Assembly: GCA_913061075.1 (NCBI GenBank)
Contig: CAJXSK010000004.1
Coordinates: forward strand, 124,001-188,000
Reading direction: 5' to 3'
DNA length: 64,000 nucleotides
From: an uncultured Piscirickettsiaceae bacterium
GTDB taxonomy: Bacteria > Pseudomonadota > Gammaproteobacteria > Methylococcales > Cycloclasticaceae
The notes under the pieces are model-generated. The model did not search any database. It saw nothing but the letters and a program-made list of their open reading frames with translations, and had not been told where the DNA came from. Each line of letters opens with the position of its first letter. Position 1 is the stretch's first letter. Position numbers and translations under genes: made by a program. Below are positions 48,471 through 58,015 of the stretch, piece after piece.

Positions 48471-49252
48471 GTTGTGCGCTTAGGGAATAACTGCCCTTTA
48501 CCGATTTGCACGGCGTTTTTTAACGCGTTATCGGTGTAATGTTGTGCGACTTGAACGGCTTCAATAATAGGCTTGCCTAACGCAAATTGTGCGGCAATTG
48601 CTGTAGCCAATGTGCAGCCAGAACCATGAAATTCACCAACTAGTCTTTCCCAAGAGTTTTGCTCTATTGTTTGCCCATTATGAAATAACGTATTGATAAT
48701 AGAGTTGCCATGTTCATGCCCGCCGGTAATTAGAGCGTAATCAACGCCCGTATCTAATAAACGCTGGCCTAAAAGCTCGACACTAACATCAGATGAAAGC
48801 CCGGTTAGTTGACGTGCTTCTAATGTATTTGGCGTGAGTACGGTAACAAATGGTAGAAGACGTTTTTTGATCGATTCGATTAACTGATTGCTCGCTAACG
48901 ATGTGCCGTCACCGCTCGCTAACACAGGATCAAATATGACGGGAATGTTAGGGTGTTGTTGAATAATGTCGGCTATTGCTTCTACACATTCAACGGAGCC
49001 GGTTAAGCCAATTTTAATAACATCAATCGCTATGTCATCAAACAAAACGGTTGCTTGTTCAATTATGCCATTCGGATTTAAAGGAATAAGCTTATGGACA
49101 GTTGATGAATCTTGAACAGTCAGGCAAGTGAGTACAGAGCATGGGTGGCAATTAAAGTGAGTTAATACCTCAATGTCTGATTGCACGCCAGCACCACCAC
49201 TTGGGTCGTGGCAGGAGAAACATAAAACGGTGGGCATATGAGGTGTTGTCAT
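48467..49252 (-). CDS. thiD: Hydroxymethylpyrimidine/phosphomethylpyrimidine kinase
   Basis: A 261-residue ribokinase-fold kinase phosphorylating HMP to HMP pyrophosphate. The N-terminus VLCFSCHDPSGGAGVQSDIE is close to the family SGHDPSGGAGIQADIE; the C-terminal anion hole reads FHGSGCTLATAIAAQ. The gene begins 17 bp inside (to the left of) the insertion sequence whose left end is at 49269. That insertion must therefore separate thiD from any upstream promoter, so expression may now depend on the element or on sequence in the last few bases. Confidence 0.92.
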   Translation of the reverse strand: MTTPHMPTVLCFSCHDPSGGAGVQSDIEVLTHFNCHPCSVLTCLTVQDSSTVHKLIPLNPNGIIEQATVLFDDIAIDVIKIGLTGSVECVEAIADIIQQHPNIPVIFDPVLASGDGTSLASNQLIESIKKRLLPFVTVLTPNTLEARQLTGLSSDVSVELLGQRLLDTGVDYALITGGHEHGNSIINTLFHNGQTIEQNSWERLVGEFHGSGCTLATAIAAQFALGKPIIEAVQVAQHYTDNALKNAVQIGKGQLFPKRTT

Positions 49253-49265
49253 TAAAAATTTTAAA

Positions 49266-49268
49266 TGT
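49266..49268. repeat. Target site duplication (left), TGT
   Basis: TGT directly left of the IS end; matches TGT at 50555-50557. A 3-bp duplication is typical for IS3-family elements. Confidence 0.6.
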
Positions 49269-49316
49269 AGAGGTGGTCCTACTTTGTTGGACAGATTTGC
49301 GGCAATGCTAAGTTCC
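49269..49316. repeat. IS left terminal inverted repeat
   Basis: Left end: AGAGGTGGT at 49269-49277, GGA/AG matches inside, and TGCTAAGTTCC at 49306-49316, each matched by the reverse complement of the right end with a roughly 9-base length difference between the blocks. Confidence 0.7.
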
Positions 49317-49327
49317 CTTTGTTTGGG

Positions 49328-50182
49328 TTATGCCGCTTGTTTTAGATATTGAGGGGGTACCCCCTCAATATCTAAAACGGGATTATAAACTTCGCTTGGT
49401 GTAAGTCCATTAAAAGTTGAATGTGGTCTAGTATGATTGTAAAAATATAGCCATGCACCTATCTCTTTCCTAGCCTGAGAGCCATTTTCGATGGCATTCA
49501 AGTAAACACATTCATATTTCAAAGACCGCCACAGGCGCTCGATAAATACGTTATCCATCCATCTCCCCTTACCATCCATTGAAATTTTGATATCATTTGC
49601 TTTGAGTACATTGGTGAATTCACTGCTCGTGAACTGGCTGCCTTGGTCGGTGTTGAAGATATCTGGCGTGCCATGCGTACGCAAAACTTCTTCCAGAGCC
49701 TCAACGCAAAATCCAGCCTCCATAGTATTGGAAAGTCGCCATGACAGCACCTTTCGACTATACCAGTCCATCACAGCTATCAAGTACAAAAAACCGCCTT
49801 TGATAGGAATATAGGTAATGTCAGTGCACCAAACCTGGTTCGAGCGATTAATTTTTAGCCCTCGCAAAGCATAAGGATAAATCTTGTGATCTGGGTGCGG
49901 GTCACTGGTTTTAGGGACTTGGTAGATCGCTTGAATACCCATTTTTCTCATCAGTCGCCGCACGCGGTGACGGCTTACACAGTAGCCTTCGCGACGCAAA
50001 TGCCGTGCCATCTGGCGGCTTCCATAAAAGGGGGTTTTCATGAATTGCTCATCGATCAAGCGCATGAGCTTTAGGTTCAAAAGGCTCTCACCCTTAGGCG
50101 TGTAATAGAGCCCGGAGCGTGAGATACATAGCAATTTGCATTGATTCTTTATGGTTAGCTTATCGTTAGAATGTTCAATCAT
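49328..50182 (-). CDS. IS3-family transposase OrfB (DDE catalytic subunit)
   Basis: From ATG 50182 the protein has 284 residues: an HTH_21-like segment (YGSRQMARHLRREGYCVSRH) followed by the rve integrase core. The catalytic triad is D121 (CTDITY), D179 (NTDQGSQF) and E215 (FIERLW), with 35 residues between the second D and E, as in the family. The open frame extends further upstream but that part is out-of-frame orfA sequence. The start ATG overlaps the orfA stop as ATGA, so OrfB can be made by translational coupling or as an OrfAB fusion by frameshifting. Confidence 0.92.
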   Translation of the reverse strand: MIEHSNDKLTIKNQCKLLCISRSGLYYTPKGESLLNLKLMRLIDEQFMKTPFYGSRQMARHLRREGYCVSRHRVRRLMRKMGIQAIYQVPKTSDPHPDHKIYPYALRGLKINRSNQVWCTDITYIPIKGGFLYLIAVMDWYSRKVLSWRLSNTMEAGFCVEALEEVLRTHGTPDIFNTDQGSQFTSSEFTNVLKANDIKISMDGKGRWMDNVFIERLWRSLKYECVYLNAIENGSQARKEIGAWLYFYNHTRPHSTFNGLTPSEVYNPVLDIEGVPPQYLKQAA

Positions 50183-50487
50183 TTCTTGGCGCCTCCTAAC
50201 CCCAATCGGGCGGAGGCATCTGCTAAAAAATCCCGTTCCACCGTGAGCTGCCCGATCTTTGCGTGCAGCTCTTTGACCTCCGATTGGTGATCTTTTTGGT
50301 TCTTGGCGGGACGATCTGAAAACCCGATCTCCATCGCAGACATCGCTTCGCGCTTCCAACGCTGAAGCATTTTGCCATGAACACCATATTTTACTGCCAA
50401 TTCTGATAACGGCGCATCCTCCCGCAGCATCGCAAGCACTGCCTCCGACTTGAATTTAGGGGGATGGTTTTTTCGTGTTCCAGTCAT
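50179..50487 (-). CDS. IS3-family transposase OrfA (DNA-binding subunit)
   Basis: A 102-residue HTH_Tnp_1-type protein (RKNHPPKFKSEAVLAMLRED, then PLSELAVKYGVHGKMLQRWK) with a leucine-zipper-like C-terminus (EVKELHAKIGQLTVERDFLADAS). It binds the IS ends. Its stop overlaps the start of orfB by 4 bp. It begins 67 bp inside the right end of the element. Confidence 0.92.
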   Translation of the reverse strand: MTGTRKNHPPKFKSEAVLAMLREDAPLSELAVKYGVHGKMLQRWKREAMSAMEIGFSDRPAKNQKDHQSEVKELHAKIGQLTVERDFLADASARLGLGGAKK

Positions 50488-50515
50488 ATTTTTGACCCTC
50501 CTATGGTCATAATGT

Positions 50516-50554
50516 GGAACTTAGCACCCTATCCGAATTTTTGGTACCACCTCT
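50516..50554. repeat. IS right terminal inverted repeat
   Basis: Right end: GGAACTTAGCA at 50516-50526 and ACCACCTCT at 50546-50554, the reverse complements of the two matching blocks at the left end. Confidence 0.7.
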
Positions 50555-50557
50555 TGT
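50555..50557. repeat. Target site duplication (right), TGT
   Basis: TGT directly right of the IS end, matching 49266-49268. Confidence 0.6.
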
Positions 50558-50655
50558 GGTGGTGATTTAGTGTAATAAATAACGCTCAAGAAGTGTCTGT
50601 TATGGCACGAAAAGCGTAAAATGCGCGTTTATTCTATCTAATAAAGTACGGTCTG

Positions 50656-53600
50656 ATGGCACAAACAGCAAAACACACCCAGCTTTTAAGCGCATTAAAA
50701 GAGCGCATCTTGATCTTAGATGGCGCAATGGGGACGATGATTCAGTCGTATAACTTCACGGAAAGCGATTACCGTGGTGAACGCTTTGCTGATTGGCCAA
50801 GCGATATTAAGGGCAATAACGATCTGTTGTCACTCACTCAGCCTGATACCATTCGAGCCATTCATCTTGCTTACTTGGAAGCAGGTGCGGATATTGTTGA
50901 AACTAATACGTTTAATTCAACTCGCGTCGCGATGGCCGATTACGACATGGAAGATTTGTCGTATGAAATTAATGAAAAGTCAGCGCGCATTGCACGAAAA
51001 GCAGCGGACAATATTGAAGCTAAATATCCTGGCCGTGAATGTTATGTGGCGGGCGTGTTGGGCCCTACAAATCGCACCGCGAGTATTTCACCGGATGTAA
51101 ACGATCCAGCGTTTAGAAATATCAGCTTCGATGAGTTGGCCGTAGCTTACACAGAATCTATCGATGCCTTATTGAAAGGCGGCGCAGACATTTTATTGGT
51201 CGAAACAATTTTCGATACCTTGAATGCAAAAGCGGCTTTGTACGCGATTGAAAAGTATTTTGAAGACAATGATGTAACCTATCCGGTGATGATTTCCGGC
51301 ACGATTACCGATGCCTCAGGTCGTACATTATCAGGCCAAGTAACAGAAGCATTCTGGAATTCTGTTCGTCATATCAATCCGATTAGCATCGGCTTTAACT
51401 GCGCATTGGGTGCGGAAGAATTACGCCAGTATATTCAAGAGTTATCACGCGTTGCGGATACTTACATAACCGCTCACCCCAATGCTGGCTTGCCAAATGA
51501 ATTTGGTGGTTACGATGAAACGCCAGAAGACATGGCTGGGCATATTCGGGAGTGGGCGCAAAGTGGATTTTTAAATGTTATTGGTGGTTGCTGTGGCACA
51601 TCGCCAGAATTTATTGCGGCGATGAAAGACGCTGTGAGCGACTGTGCGCCAAGACAAATTCCTAAATTAGACGTGGAATGTCGTTTATCGGGTTTAGAGC
51701 CGATGAATATCACCAAAGATTCATTATTTATTAACGTGGGTGAAAGAACCAATGTGACAGGTTCCGCACGCTTCAAACGCTTAATCAAAGAACAAGATTA
51801 CGAAACGGCTCTAGACGTAGCGCGTCAACAAGTTGAAAACGGTGCACAGATTATTGATATCAACATGGATGAAGGCATGTTGGAGTCAAAAGCGGCGATG
51901 GTGCGATTCCTCAGTTTGATTGCCGCTGAGCCGGATATTTCAGTTGTTCCTGTGATGATAGATTCATCCAAATGGGACATTCTCGAAGCAGGCCTAAAGT
52001 GTGTGCAAGGCAAAGCGATTGTTAACTCAATCAGCCTGAAAGAAGGTGAAGAAAACTTTATTCACCAAGCAAAAACGATTATGCGTTACGGTGCGGCGGC
52101 GATTGTGATGGCCTTTGATGAAAAGGGTCAAGCCGATACGTATGAGCGCAAAGTGGATATTTGCACGCGTGCCTACAAGGTGTTAACCGAAAAAGCTGGC
52201 TTTCCACCGCAAGATATTATTTTTGATCCGAATATATTTGCCGTAGCAACGGGGATTGAAGAGCACAATAATTACGCCGTTGATTTTATAGAAGCCACCA
52301 GAACTATAAAACAAACCTTACCACACGCGATGGTATCAGGCGGCGTGTCTAATGTGTCATTCTCATTCCGTGGTAATAATGTGGTGCGCGAAGCGATTCA
52401 CGCGGTGTTTTTATATCACGCTATTCAAGCTGGAATGGACATGGGTATTGTCAACGCAGGGCAACTGGCGGTGTACGACGATATTCCTGAACAACTACGC
52501 GAAGCAGTTGAAGATGTCATTTTAAACCGCACGCCAACAACGGGTGACAGTGCGACAGAAAACTTATTAGACGTGGCGGCGAAGTACTTAGATATCGATT
52601 CGGAAGAAGCGGTTAAAGAAGCGGCTGAATGGCGTTCATGGCCCGTTAAAAAACGTTTAGAACATGCGTTAGTTAAAGGTATAGCCGAATTTATTGAAGA
52701 AGACACCGAACTGGTTCGCCAAGAAGTTGATAGGCCTCTGCATGTGATTGAAGGCCCATTAATGGACGGCATGAACGTGGTGGGCGACTTGTTCGGGGCG
52801 GGCAAAATGTTTTTGCCTCAGGTGGTGAAGTCCGCGCGTGTCATGAAAAAAGCAGTGGCGTATTTAATGCCGTTTATGGAAGAAGAAAAAGGCGATGTGA
52901 TAGCCAGCAATGGCAAAATTCTAATGGCGACGGTAAAAGGTGATGTGCATGACATTGGCAAAAATATCGTGGCAGTGGTGCTGCAATGTAACGGTTTTGA
53001 AGTAGTTGATTTGGGCGTGATGGTAGCGGCCGATACCATTCTAAAACAAGCGCGTGAACATAATGTTGATGCAATTGGTTTAAGTGGCTTAATAACGCCA
53101 TCGTTGGACGAAATGGTACACATGGCGAAAGAGATGGAGCGCCAAGGCTTTAATGTACCGTTAATGATTGGCGGGGCAACGACATCACGCGCGCACACGG
53201 CGGTTAAAATTGAGCCGAATTATCACGGCGCGAGCGTATACGTGACGGATGCGTCAAGATCGGTGGGCGTGTTAACGAATTTGATGGATCAAAATGCGGC
53301 TAATGATTACCAGCAAAAAATTCGCGAAGAATACGCGGAAGTACGTGAGCGACACAAAGGGCGCCAGTCAACCAAGCGCCAATTAAACATTGAGGATGCG
53401 CGCAACAACGCAACGGAAGTTGATTGGCCTAGCTTTACGCCCGTTAAGCCGAGTTTCTTAGGCAATAAAGTGCTGAATGATTTCCCGTTAGAAGAAATTG
53501 CGACGTTTATAGATTGGTCACCTTTTTTCCAAACATGGGAGTTGGTGGGCAGTTACCCCAAAATTTTAGATGATGAAATAGTGGGTGAACACGCGCGTGA

Positions 53601-54369
53601 CTTGTTTAAAGATGCGCAAGCGATGTTAAAGCAAATCATTGATGAAAAATGGTTAACAGCGCGTGCAGTATTCGGTTTTTACCCAGCCAATAGCCGTGTG
53701 GACGATGTGGTGCTTTACGAACACGAATCACGCGAGTCAGAACGCGCCGTATTACATCACTTGCGTCAGCAAAACATCAAGCCACCGGGGCGTAAAAACT
53801 ATTGCTTATCGGACGCCGTTGCGCCAGAAAACTCAGGTATTAATGATTACGTTGGCGCGTTTGCAGTAACCGCGGGTATAGGCATTGAAGAGCATGTGAA
53901 ACGCTTTGAAGCAGAGCACGATGATTACCAATCCATCATGATTAAAGCGTTAGCTGACCGATTAGCCGAAGCGTTTGCAGAATGTTTGCACCAACAAGTG
54001 CGTAAAGAACATTGGGGTTATGCTAAAGATGAATCGTTAGGCAATGATGAGCTAATTAAAGAAGGCTACAAAGGCATACGCCCTGCGCCGGGTTACCCTG
54101 CGTGCCCAGATCATACTGAAAAAGCGACGTTATTTACTTTATTAAATGCCACAGAAGAAACAGGCATTGAACTAACTGAAAGTTTCGCCATGTACCCAAC
54201 AGCCGCGGTCAGTGGTTGGTATTTTGCACACCCAGAAGCGCAGTACTTCAATGTTGGAAAACTTAAGAAAGATCAAGTAGAAGACTATGCAGCACGCAAA
54301 AATGAATCAATGGACTATATCGAGCGTTGGTTAGCGCCAAGTCTCGCTTACGACCCCGATGACAACTGA
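50656..54369 (+). CDS. metH: Cobalamin-dependent methionine synthase
   Basis: A 1237-residue MetH that methylates homocysteine using methylcobalamin and methyltetrahydrofolate. Four modules in order: homocysteine domain with zinc ligands C249, C312 and C313 (GGCCGTS); folate pterin-binding domain (from about 355, [20 protein letters not shown]); cobalamin domain with the B12-binding His765 in DVHDIGKN; and the AdoMet reactivation domain (about 910-1237). Length matches E. coli MetH (1227). It begins 102 bp after the IS right end, so its promoter may lie partly next to the insertion. It overlaps the glutaredoxin-like gene by 11 bp. Confidence 0.97.
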   Translation: MAQTAKHTQLLSALKERILILDGAMGTMIQSYNFTESDYRGERFADWPSDIKGNNDLLSLTQPDTIRAIHLAYLEAGADIVETNTFNSTRVAMADYDMEDLSYEINEKSARIARKAADNIEAKYPGRECYVAGVLGPTNRTASISPDVNDPAFRNISFDELAVAYTESIDALLKGGADILLVETIFDTLNAKAALYAIEKYFEDNDVTYPVMISGTITDASGRTLSGQVTEAFWNSVRHINPISIGFNCALGAEELRQYIQELSRVADTYITAHPNAGLPNEFGGYDETPEDMAGHIREWAQSGFLNVIGGCCGTSPEFIAAMKDAVSDCAPRQIPKLDVECRLSGLEPMNITKDSLFINVGERTNVTGSARFKRLIKEQDYETALDVARQQVENGAQIIDINMDEGMLESKAAMVRFLSLIAAEPDISVVPVMIDSSKWDILEAGLKCVQGKAIVNSISLKEGEENFIHQAKTIMRYGAAAIVMAFDEKGQADTYERKVDICTRAYKVLTEKAGFPPQDIIFDPNIFAVATGIEEHNNYAVDFIEATRTIKQTLPHAMVSGGVSNVSFSFRGNNVVREAIHAVFLYHAIQAGMDMGIVNAGQLAVYDDIPEQLREAVEDVILNRTPTTGDSATENLLDVAAKYLDIDSEEAVKEAAEWRSWPVKKRLEHALVKGIAEFIEEDTELVRQEVDRPLHVIEGPLMDGMNVVGDLFGAGKMFLPQVVKSARVMKKAVAYLMPFMEEEKGDVIASNGKILMATVKGDVHDIGKNIVAVVLQCNGFEVVDLGVMVAADTILKQAREHNVDAIGLSGLITPSLDEMVHMAKEMERQGFNVPLMIGGATTSRAHTAVKIEPNYHGASVYVTDASRSVGVLTNLMDQNAANDYQQKIREEYAEVRERHKGRQSTKRQLNIEDARNNATEVDWPSFTPVKPSFLGNKVLNDFPLEEIATFIDWSPFFQTWELVGSYPKILDDEIVGEHARDLFKDAQAMLKQIIDEKWLTARAVFGFYPANSRVDDVVLYEHESRESERAVLHHLRQQNIKPPGRKNYCLSDAVAPENSGINDYVGAFAVTAGIGIEEHVKRFEAEHDDYQSIMIKALADRLAEAFAECLHQQVRKEHWGYAKDESLGNDELIKEGYKGIRPAPGYPACPDHTEKATLFTLLNATEETGIELTESFAMYPTAAVSGWYFAHPEAQYFNVGKLKKDQVEDYAARKNESMDYIERWLAPSLAYDPDDN

Positions 54370-54616
54370 GTTAACGTTTTATACGACTGATGGCTGTCAT
54401 TTGTGTGAAGAGGCAAAAGAGCTTCTTCAACAATTATTGTCTGCCTGCCCAGAGCAGTATCAAATTGAAACAATTGATATAATTGAAGCGGAGTCCTTGA
54501 TTCAGCAGTACGGAACGCGAATCCCTGTGGTTAAACGAAATTCCTCCGTATCTGATTTGGGTTGGCCCTTTGATTATGAAGGGCTACTCAAGTTTGTTGG
54601 GTCGAATAATGAGTAA
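54359..54616 (+). CDS. Glutaredoxin-like thioredoxin-fold protein
   Basis: An 85-residue DUF836/glutaredoxin-type protein. It begins [20 protein letters not shown] with the redox CxxC (C13-H-L-C16), and the cis-proline is in [10 protein letters not shown]. The family is often annotated as glutaredoxin 2-like; the partner is unknown. Its ATG lies in the last codons of metH and its stop overlaps the next small frame, so the three are probably one transcript. Confidence 0.85.
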   Translation: MTTELTFYTTDGCHLCEEAKELLQQLLSACPEQYQIETIDIIEAESLIQQYGTRIPVVKRNSSVSDLGWPFDYEGLLKFVGSNNE

Positions 54617-54788
54617 CGGCAAAAGCAAATTTTCGTTAATAATGATTATATTGAGTATTGTTGCGGTGTTATTGGGCGTGGGCGTTTTTTATTGGCTAAG
54701 CCAGTTTGAACCATTACCTACAAGTTATTCATCCAGCTCATTAGTGCTAGATCGACTGTTGGCGTTTAATAAGGTTTATTTTCTATAG
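54609..54788 (+). CDS. Tiny single-pass membrane protein, unknown
   Basis: A 59-residue frame starting ATG 54609, which overlaps the end of the glutaredoxin-like gene. It has a basic N-terminus (MSNGKSKF), one strong hydrophobic helix (about residues 9-29) and a short Ser-rich tail. No family is recognised. Tight coupling to the upstream gene and the positive-inside pattern favour a real gene, but length makes this uncertain; it could be a remnant of a longer thioredoxin-type membrane protein. Confidence 0.45.
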   Translation: MSNGKSKFSLIMIILSIVAVLLGVGVFYWLSQFEPLPTSYSSSSLVLDRLLAFNKVYFL

Positions 54789-54863
54789 ACTTTAATATCT
54801 GCCATTAATTTTCTATTCAATAGCTATACTTAGGCAAAAAGATAGCTCGGTTAAAAACAACAA

Positions 54864-56186
54864 ATGTACTTAGATTACTTTGGCTTAAAAAAACAACCGT
54901 TTGGAATTACGCCCGACACTTCATTGTTCTTTAAAGGGGCAGAACGGGGTGATGTACTTGATGCGGTGTTATATGCTCTAAATTCTGGCCAAGGAATTAT
55001 CAAAGTGGTTGGTGAAGTGGGCAGTGGTAAGACTATGTTGTCACGCATGCTGGTCAATAAAGTGCCAGATGATACGGTGTTTGTCTATTTATTAAATCCG
55101 AGTATAGAGGCGGAGCAAGTGCTTTATGCCATTGCTTATGATTTGGGCTTGCAAGTTGACCCCAGCGATAAATCTATTCAAATACTTCATGTACTTCAGC
55201 AAAAGTTACTCGAATTTTATCAAGAAGGCAAAAAAGTTGTTTTAGTGGTAGATGAAGCGCAACAAATGCCGCTTAAAACGCTGGAAGAAATTCGCTTGCT
55301 GAGTAATCTAGAAACAGAAACTGAAAAACTATTACAAATTATATTATTTGGCCAACCTGAGCTAGATGAGCACATTGATACCCCGAGTGTTAGACAGCTG
55401 CGCGAAAGAATTACCTATAGTTTCTACCTAAGTCCGTTAGATTGGCAAATGACTGATAAGTACTTGCACTTTCGTCTTGAGAAGGCGGGGCATCAAGGCC
55501 GAGCGATTTTTGATAAAAGTGCAATAAAACGACTAACAAAATATGCAGATGGTACGTTAAGAAGGCTCAATGTATTGGCAGATAAATCACTGTTAGCTGC
55601 CTTTTTGCAGAAAAGCCCAGTGGTAGAAGTTAAGCACGTTAAATTAGCATTAAAAGACAATATTAAAGGGCATAAAAAGTCTGAAGCGTTTAGCTACGTG
55701 GCTCTTGCGTTTTTATTTGCAGCTTGTGTTTTTGCTGCGGCATATTTCTTAATGCCTATTAACAATCAAGGTCTGACTTCAGAGGCTTTGCCTATTGGTG
55801 AAGAAAGCACTGAAAATCAAGCGCTGAACCTAGATCAGGGCAGCGTTGATGAGAAAAAAGATACAGTAAATCAGCCCAGCGAATTAAACAACTTATTACA
55901 ATCTCGCCTCAGTGCGTTTAATTCATTGGTCAAATCAACAAGCAGTGCTTATACGATAAGACTGATGACTGAATCCTCTAGATCTACTGAAAGAGTGACA
56001 CGCTTTATACGTTCTGCATTCTCACCGCAAACTGAAGATAAAATATTTGTTAATAAAACACCTGATGATATTTATATTGTTTATTACGGCGAGTTTGCTG
56101 ATTATTCCCAAGCGAAAATAGCGTTGGCTAACTTAGCGCCGGGCGTGCGTAAATATAAACCCTATATCGTTAATACTAACAAATAA
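54864..56186 (+). CDS. mshM: ExeA/MshM-type AAA ATPase with membrane and SPOR-like tail
   Basis: A 440-residue AAA ATPase of the ExeA/MshM group, which helps insert or assemble the secretin through the peptidoglycan. Start YFGLKKQPFGITPD is the family signature. Walker A GEVGSGKT is at 50-57 and Walker B LVVDEAQ at 127-133. A membrane helix follows at about 277-297, then an acidic linker and a C-terminal domain (about 362-440, YTIRLMTESSRS...YYGEFADYSQAKIAL) that looks like a SPOR peptidoglycan-binding fold. MshM of Vibrio is about 280 residues, so the tail is extra. It opens the MSHA cluster. Confidence 0.87.
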   Translation: MYLDYFGLKKQPFGITPDTSLFFKGAERGDVLDAVLYALNSGQGIIKVVGEVGSGKTMLSRMLVNKVPDDTVFVYLLNPSIEAEQVLYAIAYDLGLQVDPSDKSIQILHVLQQKLLEFYQEGKKVVLVVDEAQQMPLKTLEEIRLLSNLETETEKLLQIILFGQPELDEHIDTPSVRQLRERITYSFYLSPLDWQMTDKYLHFRLEKAGHQGRAIFDKSAIKRLTKYADGTLRRLNVLADKSLLAAFLQKSPVVEVKHVKLALKDNIKGHKKSEAFSYVALAFLFAACVFAAAYFLMPINNQGLTSEALPIGEESTENQALNLDQGSVDEKKDTVNQPSELNNLLQSRLSAFNSLVKSTSSAYTIRLMTESSRSTERVTRFIRSAFSPQTEDKIFVNKTPDDIYIVYYGEFADYSQAKIALANLAPGVRKYKPYIVNTNK

Positions 56187-56326
56187 AGAAAATTACCTTA
56201 GCAGGGTTGGTCTGGGTTTTGGTAAGTAAAATCAATACGGTATCATTAAAAATTAATTCTTTTTGTTAGCTGGCATTTTTCATTTCATCATCTACACTTT
56301 GTACAAAATTAATAATAAAGCGTGTT

Positions 56327-58015
56327 ATGGAAATGCAAAAAATAGTTCTCTCATTTTTTATGGTTATGGCTTTATCGGCTTGCAATACAGTCTCTTTTAA
56401 GCCATCCGACCAACATATAAAGGAATCACCAAAGCAGGTTGGCAAGCCTCCACAGGTGCTGCAAGCTATCCCGTTACCTGAGAGGCCATCTGCAAGAAAA
56501 CAAGTAGAAGTGTTTACTGTTGTAGTGAATGATGTGCCTGTGCGTGAGTTGTTGTTTGCAATAGCGCGTGATGCAAGTGTCAATATAGACATAGCTGAAG
56601 ATGTATATGGTGAGGTGACGCTGAACGCTATAGACCAAACATTTGAAGAAATCCTAGATAGAATAAGCAAACAAGTTGAAATCAGGTATAGCCACGTCAA
56701 TGGCATTATTAGCGTTGAACAGGACGCGCCTTATCTAAAACACTACGAAGTTAGTTATGTGAATATGGATAGAAGTAGCGAAGCAACTATTGCTATCGCA
56801 ACAGAAGTCTCTTCAACAGGTGGCGGGTCTGGTACAGAATCTACAATTGGCAACACGTCAAACACGAGTATTACGAATAGTTCAACCCACCGGTTTTGGA
56901 CCACAGTCGTAAATAACATTAGAAATATTGTGAGACAAGGTGCGGTAACGGAAGAAGCTGACACGGTCTCCGATGCTACCGAAGTTGCAACGAGCTCAGA
57001 TGGCACTGAATCTGATCCAGCAGCGTCAACTGACGCAAATGCCGAGGAAGAGGGGAGTACAGCTGCGAGCGTCCAAGACGTAATGGCGAGTCCTGAAAGT
57101 GGCATGATTTCAGTCAATGCAACACAGCGCCAACACCGTGAGGTTGAAAAATACTTAGAGTTGGCATTAGAAGGCGTGCAGCGTCAGGTGTTTATTGAAG
57201 CAACGATAGTTGAAGTAGAACTAAATGATGATTATCAAGCTGGTGTTGACTGGAGTCGATTATTAACCAACCCAGCGGGGGATGGTTTTAGTTTTCAACA
57301 GTCACTCACGGGGAATAATTTGTTGGAAGCGCCCGCTACAGCGCTTCAATATGTCGCGACAGGTGATAAATTTAATGTGACAGCAACGGTTAGATTGCTT
57401 AATCAGTTTGGTAACGCCAAAATTTTATCCACGCCTAAAATAATGGCATTAAATAACCAAACAGCCTTGCTGAAAGTAGTTGATAACCGTGTGTACTTTA
57501 CAATTAATGTAGAAACGGAGACAAATGAGAACACGACAATTAGAACGTTTGAATCAGTTATTCATACATTACCCGTTGGCTTGGTGATGAGTGTTACACC
57601 ACAAATATCACCGAATGATGAAGTGACGTTAAACGTAAGGCCAACTATTTCACGTATATTGCGATTTGTACCCGACCCTAACCCAGCATTGGGCGATGTT
57701 GAAAGCCTAGTGCCTGAAGTGTCTGTGCGGGAAATAGAGTCTATCTTACGTATTAAAAATGGAGATGTAGCGGTTATTGGTGGCTTAATGCAAGATAACC
57801 GTAGTGACAGTACTGACGGGGTTCCACACGTTGCAAAGTTACCGTTTGTGGGCGACTTATTCAGTTATAAAGATAATAAAGCGTCTAAATCCGAATTGGT
57901 TATTTTCCTAAAACCCATCGTGGCTAATAAACCGTCGTTAGGTGGTGAATTTGCTAAATATAAACGCTTTATCGAAAACGAAGAAGAAATCCCAAGGTCA
58001 GGTAATGCAAAATGA
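56327..58015 (+). CDS. mshL: MshL/PilQ-type secretin
   Basis: A 562-residue outer-membrane secretin that forms the pore through which the MSHA-type pilus passes. It has a lipoprotein signal (lipobox LSAC, Cys19), a secretin N-terminal domain (about 60-120, VNDVPVRELLFAIARDASVNIDI), an acidic Ser/Thr/Glu-rich insert (about 205-245), and a C-terminal secretin domain (about 280-545) with VPHVAKLPFVGDLFSYK and SELVIFLKP. It overlaps mshN by 4 bp. The acidic insert appears unique to this copy as far as I can judge. Confidence 0.9.
   Translation: MEMQKIVLSFFMVMALSACNTVSFKPSDQHIKESPKQVGKPPQVLQAIPLPERPSARKQVEVFTVVVNDVPVRELLFAIARDASVNIDIAEDVYGEVTLNAIDQTFEEILDRISKQVEIRYSHVNGIISVEQDAPYLKHYEVSYVNMDRSSEATIAIATEVSSTGGGSGTESTIGNTSNTSITNSSTHRFWTTVVNNIRNIVRQGAVTEEADTVSDATEVATSSDGTESDPAASTDANAEEEGSTAASVQDVMASPESGMISVNATQRQHREVEKYLELALEGVQRQVFIEATIVEVELNDDYQAGVDWSRLLTNPAGDGFSFQQSLTGNNLLEAPATALQYVATGDKFNVTATVRLLNQFGNAKILSTPKIMALNNQTALLKVVDNRVYFTINVETETNENTTIRTFESVIHTLPVGLVMSVTPQISPNDEVTLNVRPTISRILRFVPDPNPALGDVESLVPEVSVREIESILRIKNGDVAVIGGLMQDNRSDSTDGVPHVAKLPFVGDLFSYKDNKASKSELVIFLKPIVANKPSLGGEFAKYKRFIENEEEIPRSGNAK

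Larger units (their letters stand above)
49269..50554 (-). mobile_element. Complete IS3-family insertion sequence, 1286 bp
   Basis: The element carries overlapping orfA and orfB on the minus strand. Both ends begin AGAGGTGGT read inward and share a second block TGCTAAGTTCC (49306-49316 and, inverted, 50516-50526). This marks imperfect terminal inverted repeats of about 40 bp. Three-base TGT duplications flank it. Both genes are open with an intact DDE triad, so the copy looks recent and potentially active. It sits between the divergent thiD and metH genes. The IS3 subgroup is not certain. Confidence 0.85.

Noticed and set aside
50183-50359. Extended orfB starting at 50359
   Set aside because: That part is the out-of-frame complement of orfA coding sequence; the family N-terminus begins at MIEHSN (50182).
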